This document shows, in pieces, positions 1 through 9,757 of a stretch of 64,000 nucleotides of DNA; within the stretch, counting starts at the first letter, position 1; each line of letters starts with the position of its first letter. The position numbers and the translations under genes are program-made. This DNA comes from Caballeronia hypogeia (GTDB lineage: Bacteria > Pseudomonadota > Gammaproteobacteria > Burkholderiales > Burkholderiaceae): contig NZ_FCOA02000008.1 in the NCBI RefSeq assembly GCF_001544875.2, forward strand, positions 62,001-126,000. Direction: 5' to 3'. The notes below the pieces were generated by a model, which made no database searches, had not been told where the DNA came from, and saw only the letters and a program-made list of their open reading frames with translations.

Positions 1-71
1 TCCGAATGCGCCTGCGTAACACAAAGCAGCGACAAGAGCGCTGGAGCAATGAGTTTCCTGATACCTGCCAT
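1..71 (-). CDS. 5' end of a probable secreted protein gene (cut by window edge)
   Basis: Only the first 23 codons lie in the window, starting at an ATG at 71..69. They encode a short basic n-region (MAGIRK), a hydrophobic stretch rich in Leu and Ala, and a small-residue end (TQA) followed by HS, which is the shape of a Sec signal peptide. An AGG lies roughly 8 bases upstream of the start. The rest of the protein is outside the window, so no function can be given. It is transcribed away from tRNA-Ser and is separated from it by a terminator. Confidence 0.45.
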   Translation of the reverse strand, partial: MAGIRKLIAPALLSLLCVTQAHS

Positions 72-393
72 GACTAACCTGATGAACCGTGAAAGGGGCG
101 TTGCCGGATGCATCAGCGCATTCGGACAAACGACCGGAACAACGAACGCTTGCGTTGCGTTGCGCTTAGCTTGCTCAACAGCAAGCAACGCGCGAGATTA
201 GATAGCTAGAGTCAGCTTCGATAGAGGAAATGTCTTAAATGAACGTCGCCTTTCGTCAAAGTCATTCAGGAAGAACGTGGCGGCGGGCAAGGGTATCATT
301 CGCACAGGATGACGAAGCAATACGTCCATTGTCTGGAGCGGCATCTCCTTCGCGTTTGGCATCGGACACACGAAAACGAAGCGCAAAACAAAA
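72..393. other. intergenic stretch without a recognisable gene
   Basis: This gap lies between the truncated secreted-protein gene and the tRNA-Ser terminator. It contains a small perfect hairpin at 169..186 (7-bp arms, CAAC loop) and short GCGTT/GCTT repeats nearby. Short open frames occur on both strands but have no ribosome binding site and no protein-like composition. I see no RNA gene in it. The promoter of the minus-strand partial gene probably lies here, but I could not pick a convincing -35/-10 pair. Confidence 0.5.
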
Positions 394-423
394 AGCCCCG
401 CAAGTTTTTAACCTTGCGGGGCT
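394..423 (-). terminator. Rho-independent terminator after tRNA-Ser
   Basis: A perfect 11-bp stem (agccccgcaag / cttgcggggct) encloses an 8-base A/T-rich loop. On the minus strand it is followed by a T-rich run, which suits termination of the tRNA transcript about 13 bases after its CCA end. T residues also follow on the plus strand, so it could work in both directions. Confidence 0.85.
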
Positions 424-436
424 TTTCTCCTACTAC

Positions 437-529
437 TGGCGGAGACGGAGGGATTCGAACCCTCGATCCAGTTTTTAGCCAGATGCTCCCTTAGCAGGGG
501 AGTGCCTTCGACCTCTCGGCCACGTCTCC
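437..529 (-). tRNA. serV-like: tRNA-Ser (anticodon GCU)
   Basis: The minus strand shows the 7-bp acceptor stem GGAGACG/CGTCTCC, an anticodon arm CTCCC-CTGCTAA-GGGAG giving anticodon GCU (reads AGC/AGU), and the long variable arm expected of a class II serine tRNA. The T arm carries GGTTCGAATCC. The discriminator is G, as is normal for tRNA-Ser, and the CCA tail is encoded (437..439). A TTGACC-N17-TATTAT promoter lies just upstream and a strong terminator just downstream, so it is a single-gene unit. It is intact and shows no integrated element beside it. Confidence 0.97.
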
Positions 530-573
530 CAAACTTTTCGTTGGCACCGGGAGTGCAGTGCAACGAGATCGAG

Positions 574-602
574 ATAATAGCGTGTTCGCGGGCCCGGGTC
601 AA
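574..602 (-). promoter_or_regulatory. sigma-70 promoter of tRNA-Ser
   Basis: On the minus strand the -35 TTGACC (597..602) and the -10 TATTAT (574..579) are separated by exactly 17 bases. The predicted start would be near 567, giving a 5' leader of about 38 nt before the mature tRNA. A GC-rich stretch sits inside the spacer. The match is 5/6 at both hexamers. Confidence 0.75.
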
Positions 603-725
603 ATTCGCATGACGATTTTTTCCAAAACCATCGAGGCCTGAATACCGTGCTCCGCAAACCGCAACGATGCATACTCAAACCCGCCCGCGAGCGGTCATAC
701 ACATGTCACGGGAACGAACCGGCGA

Positions 726-1976
<1,251 letters not shown>

Positions 1977-2308
1977 TGTCGATTTGAACTGGAGGGAAAA
2001 CCGCGCTTCACGCGCTCGTTGCGCAGCGCTGAGCGCTCACGCTGGATCGCTTCGGGGATGTTGAAGCCAGCCACGCTACGCGGGCGCCGCCGCACGCCTG
2101 CCGCGCGCGCGAGTGTTTGCATGCGGCGCGCGGATGCGTCGTTGCGGGCGAAATCGAGTCTTTTGAACGGAGATGCCGCGCAAGAACGCGCTTTGGGCGA
2201 AACGAGTTACCGTACCCGATCGAGGCTGAAATTACAAGATGACGGGCCCGTGACGCCAATTTTACCGGCTTCGGCACAACGGCTTCCCGAAACGCCGCCG
2301 TTCCGCGC
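1977..2308 (-). other. long lysC leader / tilS-lysC intergenic region
   Basis: No gene is seen in these 332 bases. A sigma-70 promoter (2231..2259, minus) would produce a lysC leader of about 250 nt. The leader is GC-rich and could fold extensively, but I did not recognise the conserved core of a lysine riboswitch or an obvious terminator ahead of the lysC start. The ribosome binding site before the lysC ATG is weak. Confidence 0.5.
2231..2259 (-). promoter_or_regulatory. candidate sigma-70 promoter for lysC
   Basis: The minus strand carries TTGGCG (2254..2259) and TGTAAT (2231..2236) separated by 17 bases. Both hexamers match the consensus at four or five of six positions. It lies 50 bp past the end of tilS and faces lysC. 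Confidence 0.6.
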
Positions 2309-3670
2309 TCAAGCGAGCAGCAAATCCGGCCGCCAGACGATGCGGCGCAGCGGACCGTGCGCGGCGCTCGGCGCGGCTTCGCGGTTCACGCCCACGTGCG
2401 GCACGAACAGCAGCGATTCACCGACGAACAGTAGCGGCACATCCCGCTTCCATGCCGGCACGCCGCGCTCCTGAAAGAGATTCTTGAGCGTGCGGCTCGG
2501 GGCTTCGCCCGCCACGCGCATGCGCTCGCCGCCGGCACGCGCGCGCGCGACGAGCGGCGCCGCGCGCAGCACGCCCTCGCCCACGACATCATCGGCGGGC
2601 CATAGCAATTCCGCCGCGGCCCGGAGCACCGGCGAGCCGTCGTCGACATCGGGGGCGTCGCCGCTGTCGCCCGGCTCCCAGTACAGCGTGTTGCGGTACA
2701 CGCGCAGGCAATGCCCGGCGTGATCGACGCGCAATGCGTGGCCGTCGCGCGCGGCGGCGGCATCGCGCAACTGGCGCAGCATGTCGGCGATACGCGCTGT
2801 CGATGCGGCAAGCAATCCGCACGAACGAATCCAGAAACGCATCAGATTGATCGCACGTTCGTCGTCGAATGCGAGCAGCGCGTCGAGCGTGAGCGCACCA
2901 CGCTCTTCGGGGCTTTCGACCTGCTCCATATCGATGCGGGCGAGTTGATCCAGCAAGCGCTGCGCCGATGCCGCGTGCGACGCCGTGCGTGCGAGCGCAT
3001 CGCGAAAGCCGGGAAAATGGACCGCGAGCACCGGCAGCACGTCGTGACGCAGCGCGTTGCGCGAGTAGCGCGTATCGGCGTTGGATTCGTCGTCGATCCA
3101 GCTCAGGTCCCGCTCGTGCGCGTATTGCTCGAGTTGCGCGCGCAACAGCCGTAGCAACGGTCTGAGACGCGGCAGCCCGCCGTCGAGCCGCTGCGGCGCC
3201 ATCGCCGCGATACCCGCCACGCCCGCGCCGCGCAACAGTTGCAGCAGCACGGTTTCGGCCTGATCGTCGGCGTGATGCGCGATCATGAGCGCACGCACAC
3301 CCTGCTCGTCGCAGAGCTCGTCGAGCGCGCGATAACGCGCTTCGCGCGCCGCCGCTTCGAGACTTTCGCCGTTCGCGCGCGGCACATCGACGTGGCGCGA
3401 CGCGTAACGCACGTCGAGCGACGCCGCGAAGGCGTCGCAATGCGCGTCCCACGCGTTCGCGTTCGGACTCAGACCGTGATGGATGTGGAACGCGACGACG
3501 CGCCGTGCGCCGAAACATCGCACGGCGGCATCGAGCAGGACGGTGGAGTCGAGTCCGCCGCTGAGCGCGACGGCGAGAAGTGAATCGGCGGGAAGACTGG
3601 CAAGCGAAACCGCCGCGCGCACCGCCTCGAACACGAGGCGGCCGGCCGGGGTTTCGCTATCGGATGTCAC
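2309..3670 (-). CDS. tilS: tRNA(Ile)-lysidine synthetase
   Basis: Converts C34 of the CAU-anticodon isoleucine tRNA to lysidine using lysine and ATP, so that AUA is read as Ile. The product has 453 residues. The PP-loop motif SGGLDS is at 37-42 within a conserved VALSGGLDSTVLLDA context, and the N-terminal nucleotide-alpha-hydrolase domain contains the expected IAHHADDQAETVLLQLLRG segment. A central TilS substrate-binding domain and a C-terminal TilS_C domain (SRTLKNLFQERGVPAWKRD) follow, so it is the full-length E. coli-like form. It is 34 bp downstream of accA on the same strand and probably cotranscribed with it. Confidence 0.95.
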   Translation of the reverse strand: MTSDSETPAGRLVFEAVRAAVSLASLPADSLLAVALSGGLDSTVLLDAAVRCFGARRVVAFHIHHGLSPNANAWDAHCDAFAASLDVRYASRHVDVPRANGESLEAAAREARYRALDELCDEQGVRALMIAHHADDQAETVLLQLLRGAGVAGIAAMAPQRLDGGLPRLRPLLRLLRAQLEQYAHERDLSWIDDESNADTRYSRNALRHDVLPVLAVHFPGFRDALARTASHAASAQRLLDQLARIDMEQVESPEERGALTLDALLAFDDERAINLMRFWIRSCGLLAASTARIADMLRQLRDAAAARDGHALRVDHAGHCLRVYRNTLYWEPGDSGDAPDVDDGSPVLRAAAELLWPADDVVGEGVLRAAPLVARARAGGERMRVAGEAPSRTLKNLFQERGVPAWKRDVPLLFVGESLLFVPHVGVNREAAPSAAHGPLRRIVWRPDLLLA

Positions 3671-3704
3671 GATGAAGTCGCGAGGGAACGGAGCGATGCG
3701 CGCA

Positions 3705-4676
3705 TCACGCGCCCGGCATCGATTCCTTGAACTTGCCGTACGCCATCAACTTTTCGAAGCGACGCTCGCGCAGTTCGTTCACGCTCATGCCCTGGAACTG
3801 GCGCAGCGAATCGGCGAGCGCGCGGCGCAGCATCGCGGCCATGCCCTTCGGATCGCGATGCGCGCCGCCGAGCGGCTCGTTCACGATTTTATCGATGAGA
3901 CCAAGCGCCTTCAGACGATGCGCGGTCAGCCCCAGCGCTTCCGCCGCTTCCGGCGCCTTTGCCGCGCTCTTCCACAGGATCGACGCGCAGCCTTCCGGCG
4001 AAATCACGGAGTACGTGGAGAACTGCAGCATCATCACGGTATCGGCGACGGCGACCGCCAGCGCGCCGCCCGAACCGCCTTCGCCGATGATCGTGGTGAT
4101 GATCGGCGTCTTGAGCTCCGCCATCACATACAGATTGCGGCCGATGGCTTCCGACTGCCCGCGCTCTTCCGCGCCGATGCCCGGATACGCACCCGGCGTG
4201 TCGACGAACGTGAAGATGGGCAGACCGAATTTCTCAGCTGTGCGCATGAGACGATCGGCCTTGCGATAGCCTTCCGGACGCGGCATGCCGAAGTTGCGCA
4301 GCGCGCGCTCCTTCGTGTCACGGCCCTTCTGATGGCCGATCACCATGCACGGCTGGCCGTTGAAGCGCGCCAGACCGCCGACGATCGCGAGGTCGTCCGC
4401 GAAGGCCCGGTCGCCATGCAGCTCATGGAAATCGGTGAACAACTCGTTCACATAATCGAGCGTGTACGGACGCTGCGGATGTCGCGCGATTTGCGAAACC
4501 TGCCACGGCGACAGGTTGGCGTACAGATCCTTGGTGAGCTGCTGGCTCTTCTTCGACAGCCGATCGATTTCTTCCGAAATATCGACAGCGGAATCGTCCT
4601 GAACGAAGCGGAGTTCTTCGATCTTCGCTTCGAGTTCAGCGATCGGCTGCTCGAAATCCAGAAACGTGGTCTTCAT
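3705..4676 (-). CDS. accA: acetyl-CoA carboxylase carboxyltransferase subunit alpha
   Basis: Transfers CO2 from carboxybiotin to acetyl-CoA together with AccD, the committed step of fatty acid synthesis in the cytoplasm. The 323-residue product is of standard length. It starts [22 protein letters not shown], the usual N-terminal helix, and contains [10 protein letters not shown] at 114-123 and the glycine-rich [10 protein letters not shown] at 198-207, both acyl-CoA/carboxybiotin-site segments of the crotonase-like fold. It precedes tilS by 34 bp. A perfect inverted repeat sits about 70 bp upstream of the start. Confidence 0.98.
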   Translation of the reverse strand: MKTTFLDFEQPIAELEAKIEELRFVQDDSAVDISEEIDRLSKKSQQLTKDLYANLSPWQVSQIARHPQRPYTLDYVNELFTDFHELHGDRAFADDLAIVGGLARFNGQPCMVIGHQKGRDTKERALRNFGMPRPEGYRKADRLMRTAEKFGLPIFTFVDTPGAYPGIGAEERGQSEAIGRNLYVMAELKTPIITTIIGEGGSGGALAVAVADTVMMLQFSTYSVISPEGCASILWKSAAKAPEAAEALGLTAHRLKALGLIDKIVNEPLGGAHRDPKGMAAMLRRALADSLRQFQGMSVNELRERRFEKLMAYGKFKESMPGA

Positions 4677-4743
4677 GTGTTCGAGTCCTAGAACATCGGG
4701 CAGCGCGTATTTTAACCGCGTCCGTCCCTGATAAATGCGCGCG

Positions 4744-4775
4744 GGAACTATCGATTATAAATCAACGATAGTTCC
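4744..4775. repeat. 10-bp perfect inverted repeat between alkA-like gene and accA
   Basis: Arms ggaactatcg (4744..4753) and cgatagttcc (4766..4775) flank a 12-base A/T-rich centre that contains TATAAT on the minus strand. The A/T content stands out against the GC-rich surroundings. It lies upstream of accA and downstream of the glycosylase gene. There is no T run after it, so it looks more like an operator or a promoter-embedded palindrome than a terminator. Confidence 0.55.
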
Positions 4776-4791
4776 GCAATCCCCAGTGTAT

Positions 4792-5799
4792 TCAGTGATC
4801 GGCAGGAATCGGATTGAGGCTGCGCCACATGTACCACGTCGCGACCGTGCGCCACGGTTCCCAGTTCGCCGCCACTTCACGCGCCTCGCTGCGCGTGACC
4901 GGTTCTCCGCTGAAATAGTTGACGCTGATCGCCTGGATCAGACCGAGGTCGTCGAGCGGCAAAATATCCGGACGCGACAGGTTGAAGATCAGGAACATCT
5001 CCGCCGTCCATCTGCCGATGCCGCGAATCTGCGTGAGCTCGGCGATCACGGCTTCGTCGTCCATCGACGTCCATGCGTCGACGTGCAACGCGCCCGACTC
5101 GAAATGCTGCGCGAGATCGAGGATGTATTCGGCCTTGCGCTTGGACAGCCCGCAAGCCTGCAGCTTCTCGTGACCCAGCTTGATGAAATGCGCCGGATGA
5201 ACCTCCGGGCACGCGCCTTTTACACGCTCCCAGATGGCTTGCGCCGCCTTCACCGAAATCTGCTGACCGGCCACCGAGCGCGCGAGCGTCGAGAACGGAT
5301 CGCCCAGATTGACGAGATGAATCTCGCCGAACTTCGGAATCAGCTTCTTGAGGATGCGATCGCGTTTCATGAGATCGGCGCACGCGCGATCCCAGTAGTC
5401 GGGACGCGTGACTTCGCGCGTGAGGCCGCCGATCTGCACCGGTACCGCGGCGTCCGACGTGACGACGCGTGACTTGCGCACGACCTCGCCATGCTCCGGA
5501 ACGAGCGCCTGCGCGCTCGCGCCGGCGCCTGCCACGGCGCGGCCATTGCCCTTCGCGGGCGAGGCGCCGGCCTCTTCGGTGCCGGCCTTCGACGGACGGG
5601 CGGCGCCGTTCGGACGCGCCGCCTTGTCTGAAACGGCGGCCGCGCGCCTGACCGCGGTCTTGCGGCCCGCCGTCGCGCTTGCACCATCGATCTTCTGCGT
5701 GTTCGTTTTCATTTGCGCGCTGCGCGGTCGCTTCGTTGCGCCCGGCGCATCGCTAACAGACGCGGGTCGCTTGACCGGCGTCTTCCTGGCCGTTGCCAT
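4792..5799 (-). CDS. DNA-3-methyladenine glycosylase II (AlkA/HhH-GPD family) with basic N-terminal tail
   Basis: Removes alkylated bases from DNA as the first step of base excision repair. The 335-residue protein has a conserved C-terminal HhH-GPD domain (about 133-335): helix-hairpin-helix IRGIGRWTAE near 258-267 followed by LPLDDLG, with the presumed catalytic Asp at 283 or 284. The first ~120 residues are low complexity, rich in Ala, Lys, Arg and Pro, and resemble a histone-H1-like tail. There is no Ada-type methyl-transfer domain. An alternative shorter start is possible, but the tail keeps the same frame and codon character throughout. It lies between cysS and accA on the same strand. 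Confidence 0.9.
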   Translation of the reverse strand: MATARKTPVKRPASVSDAPGATKRPRSAQMKTNTQKIDGASATAGRKTAVRRAAAVSDKAARPNGAARPSKAGTEEAGASPAKGNGRAVAGAGASAQALVPEHGEVVRKSRVVTSDAAVPVQIGGLTREVTRPDYWDRACADLMKRDRILKKLIPKFGEIHLVNLGDPFSTLARSVAGQQISVKAAQAIWERVKGACPEVHPAHFIKLGHEKLQACGLSKRKAEYILDLAQHFESGALHVDAWTSMDDEAVIAELTQIRGIGRWTAEMFLIFNLSRPDILPLDDLGLIQAISVNYFSGEPVTRSEAREVAANWEPWRTVATWYMWRSLNPIPADH

Positions 5800-5846
5800 C
5801 GTGCCTCCTGCCTGGCGAGTCGATCAGAGGGTTTGAAGGCGCGCGG

Positions 5847-7244
5847 TCAAACGCGGCGCCATTCGGTCGACCCACCCGGTTTGTCTTCGAGCGCAATTCC
5901 GGCTTCGAGCAATGCGGCGCGAATCCGGTCTGCTTCGGCATAGTTCTTCGCCTGCTTGGCGGCGATGCGTTCGGCGATCTTCGCTTCGATCACCTGCGGC
6001 GAGAGTCCCTGCTCCGCGCCGGCGCCGCCCGCCTGTTGCAGGAACACGCGCGGCTCACGCCCGAGCAGGCCAAGCACGGCGGCGAGTTCCTTCAGCTGAC
6101 GGGCAAGCGCGGCGTCGCGCGTGCGGTTCACTTCGCTCGCAAGATCGAACAACACCGACACGGCCACCGGCGTGTTGAAGTCGTCGTTCATCGCAGACTG
6201 GAAACGTTGCGCGTTCGACTCGGTCCAGTCAAGTTGCTGATTGTCCGGCTCGACATCTTTCAACGCTGTGTACAGGCGCGTGAGCCCGCTCTTGGCGTCG
6301 TCGAGATGCACGTCGCTGTAATTGAGCGGCGACCGATAGTGTGCCCGCGCAATAAAAAAGCGCACCACTTCGGCATCGAATTTTTCGAGCACCTCGCGGA
6401 TCGTGAAGAAATTGCCGAGCGACTTGGACATCTTCTCGCTGTCGATCTGCACGAAGCCGTTGTGCATCCAGTAGTTCACGAAACGCTTGCCGGTCGCGCC
6501 TTCGCTCTGCGCGATCTCGTTCTCGTGATGCGGGAACTGCAGGTCCATGCCGCCGCCGTGGATGTCGAACTGCTCGCCGAGCAAGGTGCAACCCATCGCG
6601 GAACATTCGATGTGCCAGCCCGGACGCCCGCGGCCCCACGTCGAGTCCCAGCCGGAGTCGGCGGGCTCGTCCGCCTTGCTCTTTTTCCACAGCACGAAGT
6701 CGAGCGGGTCTTCCTTCGCGTCGTTCGCGCTGACGCGCTCGCCCGCGCGCAGGTCTTCGATCGACTTGCCAGACAGCTTGCCGTAGTCGGCGAACTTGCG
6801 CACCGCGTAGTTCACGTCGCCGTCCTTCGCCTGATACGCGTAGCCGTTCGCGTGCAGTGCATCGATCATGCCGAGCATTTGCGGAACGAAGTCGGTCGCG
6901 CGCGGCTCGATGTCCGCGCGCGCGACGCCCAGCGCGTCCATGTCCTCGTGCATCGCCGCGATGAAACGCTCGGTGAGCGCCTTGATCGGCTCGCCGTTCT
7001 CGACGGCGCGGCGAATGATCTTGTCGTCGATGTCGGTAATGTTGCGTACGTACGTGACCTTGTAGCCTAGCGTGCGCAGCCAGCGCTGCACGATGTCGAA
7101 CACGACGAACATGCGCGCATGACCCACATGGCAATAGTCATACACCGTGATTCCGCAGACATACATGCGCACCTCGCCTTCGCGAAGCGGCGTGAAGGGT
7201 TGCTTGTCACGGGCAAGCGTGTTGTAGATGCGCAGCGAATTCAT
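5847..7244 (-). CDS. cysS: cysteinyl-tRNA synthetase
   Basis: Charges tRNA-Cys with cysteine (class Ia). I chose the ATG at 7244 ([10 protein letters not shown]), giving 465 residues, the normal length; the open frame upstream is low complexity and not conserved-looking. The HIGH signature appears as HVGH at 39-42 and KMSKS at 271-275. Zinc ligands expected for the family are present: C30, C214, H239 and E243. The C-terminal tail carries the anticodon-binding DALR-like region. A candidate promoter with an extended -10 lies about 240 bp upstream. It is divergent from the TPR gene. Confidence 0.97.
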   Translation of the reverse strand: MNSLRIYNTLARDKQPFTPLREGEVRMYVCGITVYDYCHVGHARMFVVFDIVQRWLRTLGYKVTYVRNITDIDDKIIRRAVENGEPIKALTERFIAAMHEDMDALGVARADIEPRATDFVPQMLGMIDALHANGYAYQAKDGDVNYAVRKFADYGKLSGKSIEDLRAGERVSANDAKEDPLDFVLWKKSKADEPADSGWDSTWGRGRPGWHIECSAMGCTLLGEQFDIHGGGMDLQFPHHENEIAQSEGATGKRFVNYWMHNGFVQIDSEKMSKSLGNFFTIREVLEKFDAEVVRFFIARAHYRSPLNYSDVHLDDAKSGLTRLYTALKDVEPDNQQLDWTESNAQRFQSAMNDDFNTPVAVSVLFDLASEVNRTRDAALARQLKELAAVLGLLGREPRVFLQQAGGAGAEQGLSPQVIEAKIAERIAAKQAKNYAEADRIRAALLEAGIALEDKPGGSTEWRRV

Positions 7245-7693
7245 AGCAGGCGAAGCATGGGCCGGAATCAACCGTGTTGGGACGCAAGCGGCGTGCGCGA
7301 TGGATGCGTACGGGAGCGAAGAGACCCACACGCGAGCGCGAACACGACGGTCATGCGACCAGGACGGAGACGGCCACGAGTGGCGAAGGAAAGTCTGTCG
7401 TCGACGCGATGCGCGCCGCCCGATGGCTGCGCGCAAGACACGTGCGCGGGACGTGCAGACCTTTTGTTAGAATGGCTCGGAGTATAACACCGGGACCTGA
7501 GCCTATGAAATCTCGAAGCGGCCGCGCGGCGGGCGTCGCAAGCCGCGCGCCGGGCCAGGCAGACAGCCTTGCCGGACCACATGCCGCATCGGGCATTGTT
7601 GCTCGCGCCGCACGTTTTGCGTCGCAGTGCACGCCGTCTCTCTCGCCGCTTTGCCGGCTTCTTTCGCTGCATCATTCATTGACCCGATTCCAA
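7245..7693. other. divergent intergenic region between cysS and the TPR gene
   Basis: About 450 bp with no convincing gene. It carries the candidate cysS promoter at 7481..7509 on the minus strand. An in-frame ATG at 7505 could extend the TPR protein by 63 residues, but that stretch is low complexity, lacks a ribosome binding site and lies within the minus-strand promoter, so I left it out. No terminator or RNA gene was recognised. Confidence 0.5.
7481..7509 (-). promoter_or_regulatory. candidate extended -10 promoter for cysS
   Basis: On the minus strand the sequence reads TTCATA (7504..7509), 17 bases, then TATACT (7481..7486), with TGT directly before the -10, which makes the extended -10 form TGnTATACT. 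The cysS leader would be about 230 nt. Confidence 0.5.
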
Positions 7694-8509
7694 GTGACTC
7701 ATCGCAAAGCGAGCACGCCTTCGCAACTTCGTCGCCGGCTCTCCGCCCGGACCTTCGGCACTTTCAGCACCTTCACGGCGCACACGTTCGCCTGCGCGGC
7801 CATCGGTTTTGCTGCGTGCATCGGCACGTCGGGCGCGGCGCTCGCGCAAGTGTCGCCCGCCACGCGCGACGACACTCCGCAGATCGACGCGGCCATCGCC
7901 AACAAGGACTGGAACGACGCGCTCAAGCAACTCGATGCGCGCATCGCGAGCAATCCGCGCGACGTGCAGGCGAAGTTCAAGCGCGCCACCGTGCTCGCGC
8001 GCCTGAACCGCGACGACGAAGCAATCGCCGCGTTCACCGAACTCACGCAGGCGTACCCCGAATTGCCGGAGCCCTACAACAATCTGGCCGCGCTCTATGC
8101 GAAGAAGGGACGCTATGAGGACGCACGCGCCGCGCTCGAAACGGCGGTGAAGGCGAACCCCGGCTACGCGCTCGCCTACGACAATCTCGGCGATCTTTAT
8201 CTGCGGCTCGCGCTCGAATCGTACAAGCGCGCGCAATCGCTCGGCTCGAAGAGTCCGCTCACAAGCCAGCGCATCGCGGGCATCCGCAACATCTACACGC
8301 CGCCGCCGAAGAAGCGCGCGGGCGCGGCAGCGGCGGCGTCGGGCGCATCGGTTCCGAACGCCGACGAATGGGCGCCGGCCTCGGGCGTCAGCGGCACGAC
8401 CAGCGGAACCACGTCGTCGATGCCATCGCCCGATCAATTCTCGCCGTTCGGCGGCCCGACCAGTCCGCTGCCGACCACGCCCTATGCAGCCCCTCAAGCC
8501 CAGCCCTGA
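7694..8509 (+). CDS. exported tetratricopeptide repeat protein
   Basis: The GTG start at 7694 gives 271 residues, with a long basic N-terminus, a hydrophobic segment and a small-residue cleavage-type end (GAALAQ), so it is probably exported to the periplasm. Residues from about 58 onward form three or so TPR units, such as DWNDALKQLDARIASNPRD, DEAIAAFTELTQAYPELPEP and YEDARAALETAVKANPGYAL. The last ~75 residues are a Pro/Ser/Thr-rich linker tail. TPRs mediate protein-protein contacts; partner unknown. It lies just upstream of two cyclophilin genes on the same strand and may share a transcript with them. The start is uncertain: ATG 7505 is the alternative. Confidence 0.8.
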   Translation: MTHRKASTPSQLRRRLSARTFGTFSTFTAHTFACAAIGFAACIGTSGAALAQVSPATRDDTPQIDAAIANKDWNDALKQLDARIASNPRDVQAKFKRATVLARLNRDDEAIAAFTELTQAYPELPEPYNNLAALYAKKGRYEDARAALETAVKANPGYALAYDNLGDLYLRLALESYKRAQSLGSKSPLTSQRIAGIRNIYTPPPKKRAGAAAAASGASVPNADEWAPASGVSGTTSGTTSSMPSPDQFSPFGGPTSPLPTTPYAAPQAQP

Positions 8510-8597
8510 GCAAACGGACTTGCGCGCGCGATAAGCTGTCGCCGCGCCCCCGTTCGCGGCCGACGCATTGTCTTCACCACACGAGGATCGATCCTTC

Positions 8598-9179
8598 ATG
8601 AAATTCCTGATGTTGTCGCTTACGAGCGCCGCCCTGATCGCGAGCGCACCGGCGTTCGCCCAGCCGAACGCGCAGGCCGCGCATCCCACCGTGCTCATCA
8701 AGACCACGCAAGGCGACATCAAGGTCGAGTTGTATCCCGAGAAAGCGCCGAAGTCGGTCGCGAACTTTCTCGATTACGTGAAGTCCGGTCAATACAGCGG
8801 CACGATCTTTCATCGCGTGATTCCGGGCTTCATGATCCAGGGCGGCGGCTACAGCACGAGCTTCGCCGAGAAGCCGACCCGCGCGCCGATTCCGCTCGAA
8901 AGCAGGAACGGCCTGAAGAACGTCACGGGCACGCTGGCGATGGCGCGCACGAGCGACCCGAACTCGGCCACGGCCCAGTTCTTCATCAATACGGTCGATA
9001 ATGCGGGTCTCGACTATCCGAGCCCGGATGGCAACGGCTACGCCGTGTTCGGCAAGGTCGTCGCGGGCATGGATGTCGTGAAGAAGATCGAAGGCAGCCC
9101 GACCACCACGCGCGGCCCGATGCAGGACGTGCCGCAGAAGCCGACCGTGATCGAGTCGGCCACCGTGGTCTCGCAGTAA
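8598..9179 (+). CDS. ppiA: periplasmic peptidyl-prolyl cis-trans isomerase (cyclophilin)
   Basis: Catalyses cis-trans isomerisation of Xaa-Pro bonds in exported proteins. The 193-residue product begins with a clear Sec signal peptide ([21 protein letters not shown], cleaved before Q). The mature part is a short bacterial cyclophilin with the catalytic [13 protein letters not shown] segment, the [17 protein letters not shown] segment and a C-terminal [12 protein letters not shown] strand. I chose the ATG at 8598 over an upstream TTG because it starts at the signal peptide. It is followed 73 bp later by a cytosolic paralogue, a common tandem in Burkholderia. Confidence 0.95.
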   Translation: MKFLMLSLTSAALIASAPAFAQPNAQAAHPTVLIKTTQGDIKVELYPEKAPKSVANFLDYVKSGQYSGTIFHRVIPGFMIQGGGYSTSFAEKPTRAPIPLESRNGLKNVTGTLAMARTSDPNSATAQFFINTVDNAGLDYPSPDGNGYAVFGKVVAGMDVVKKIEGSPTTTRGPMQDVPQKPTVIESATVVSQ

Positions 9180-9252
9180 CCGCAAGCACCTGTCGCTAAC
9201 CTGGCGCGCGGCGCGCCAGGGCTCAATCAAACACATTGGAGAGAACATCATC

Positions 9253-9744
9253 ATGGTTGAACTGCATACGAACCACGGCGTCATCAAGCTCGAACTGAAC
9301 GCCGAAAAAGCGCCGAAGTCCGTCGAGAACTTCCTCAACTACGTGAAGAAGGGCCATTACGACAACACGGTGTTCCATCGCGTGATCGACGGCTTCATGA
9401 TCCAGGGCGGCGGCTTCGAGCCGGGCATGAAGCAAAAGCCGACCGACGCGCCGATCGACAACGAAGCCAACAATGGCCTCGCGAACGAGAACGGCACGAT
9501 CGCGATGGCGCGCACCAACGACCCGCACTCGGCAACGGCGCAGTTCTTCATCAACGTGAAGGACAACGACTTCCTGAACCACTCGTCGCCGACGCCGCAA
9601 GGCTGGGGATACACGGTGTTCGGCCGTGTCGTCGAAGGCATGGACGTGGTCGAGAAGATCAAGAAGGTCAAGACCGGCTCGAAGGGCTTCCATCAGGACG
9701 TGCCGGTCGACGACGTGGTGATCGAGAAGGCCGTCGTGGTCTGA
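9253..9744 (+). CDS. ppiB: cytoplasmic peptidyl-prolyl cis-trans isomerase (cyclophilin)
   Basis: Cytosolic proline isomerase of 163 residues without a signal peptide. It keeps the active-site segment [13 protein letters not shown] and the [17 protein letters not shown] block. It resembles the neighbouring exported cyclophilin along its length, so the pair looks like an old duplication with divided location. A ribosome binding site (GGAGAG) precedes the ATG. Only 13 bp separate it from lpxH, so the two are probably cotranscribed. Confidence 0.96.
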   Translation: MVELHTNHGVIKLELNAEKAPKSVENFLNYVKKGHYDNTVFHRVIDGFMIQGGGFEPGMKQKPTDAPIDNEANNGLANENGTIAMARTNDPHSATAQFFINVKDNDFLNHSSPTPQGWGYTVFGRVVEGMDVVEKIKKVKTGSKGFHQDVPVDDVVIEKAVVV

Positions 9745-9757
9745 TCCCGGTCATTGC

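Noticed and set aside
437..529. tRNA-Ser as a possible integration site
   Set aside because: No integrase gene, no direct repeat of the tRNA 3' end, and ordinary core genes on the lysC side.
2231..2259. Lysine riboswitch before lysC
   Set aside because: I did not recognise the conserved five-helix core or an associated terminator in the leader; only the leader length is notable.
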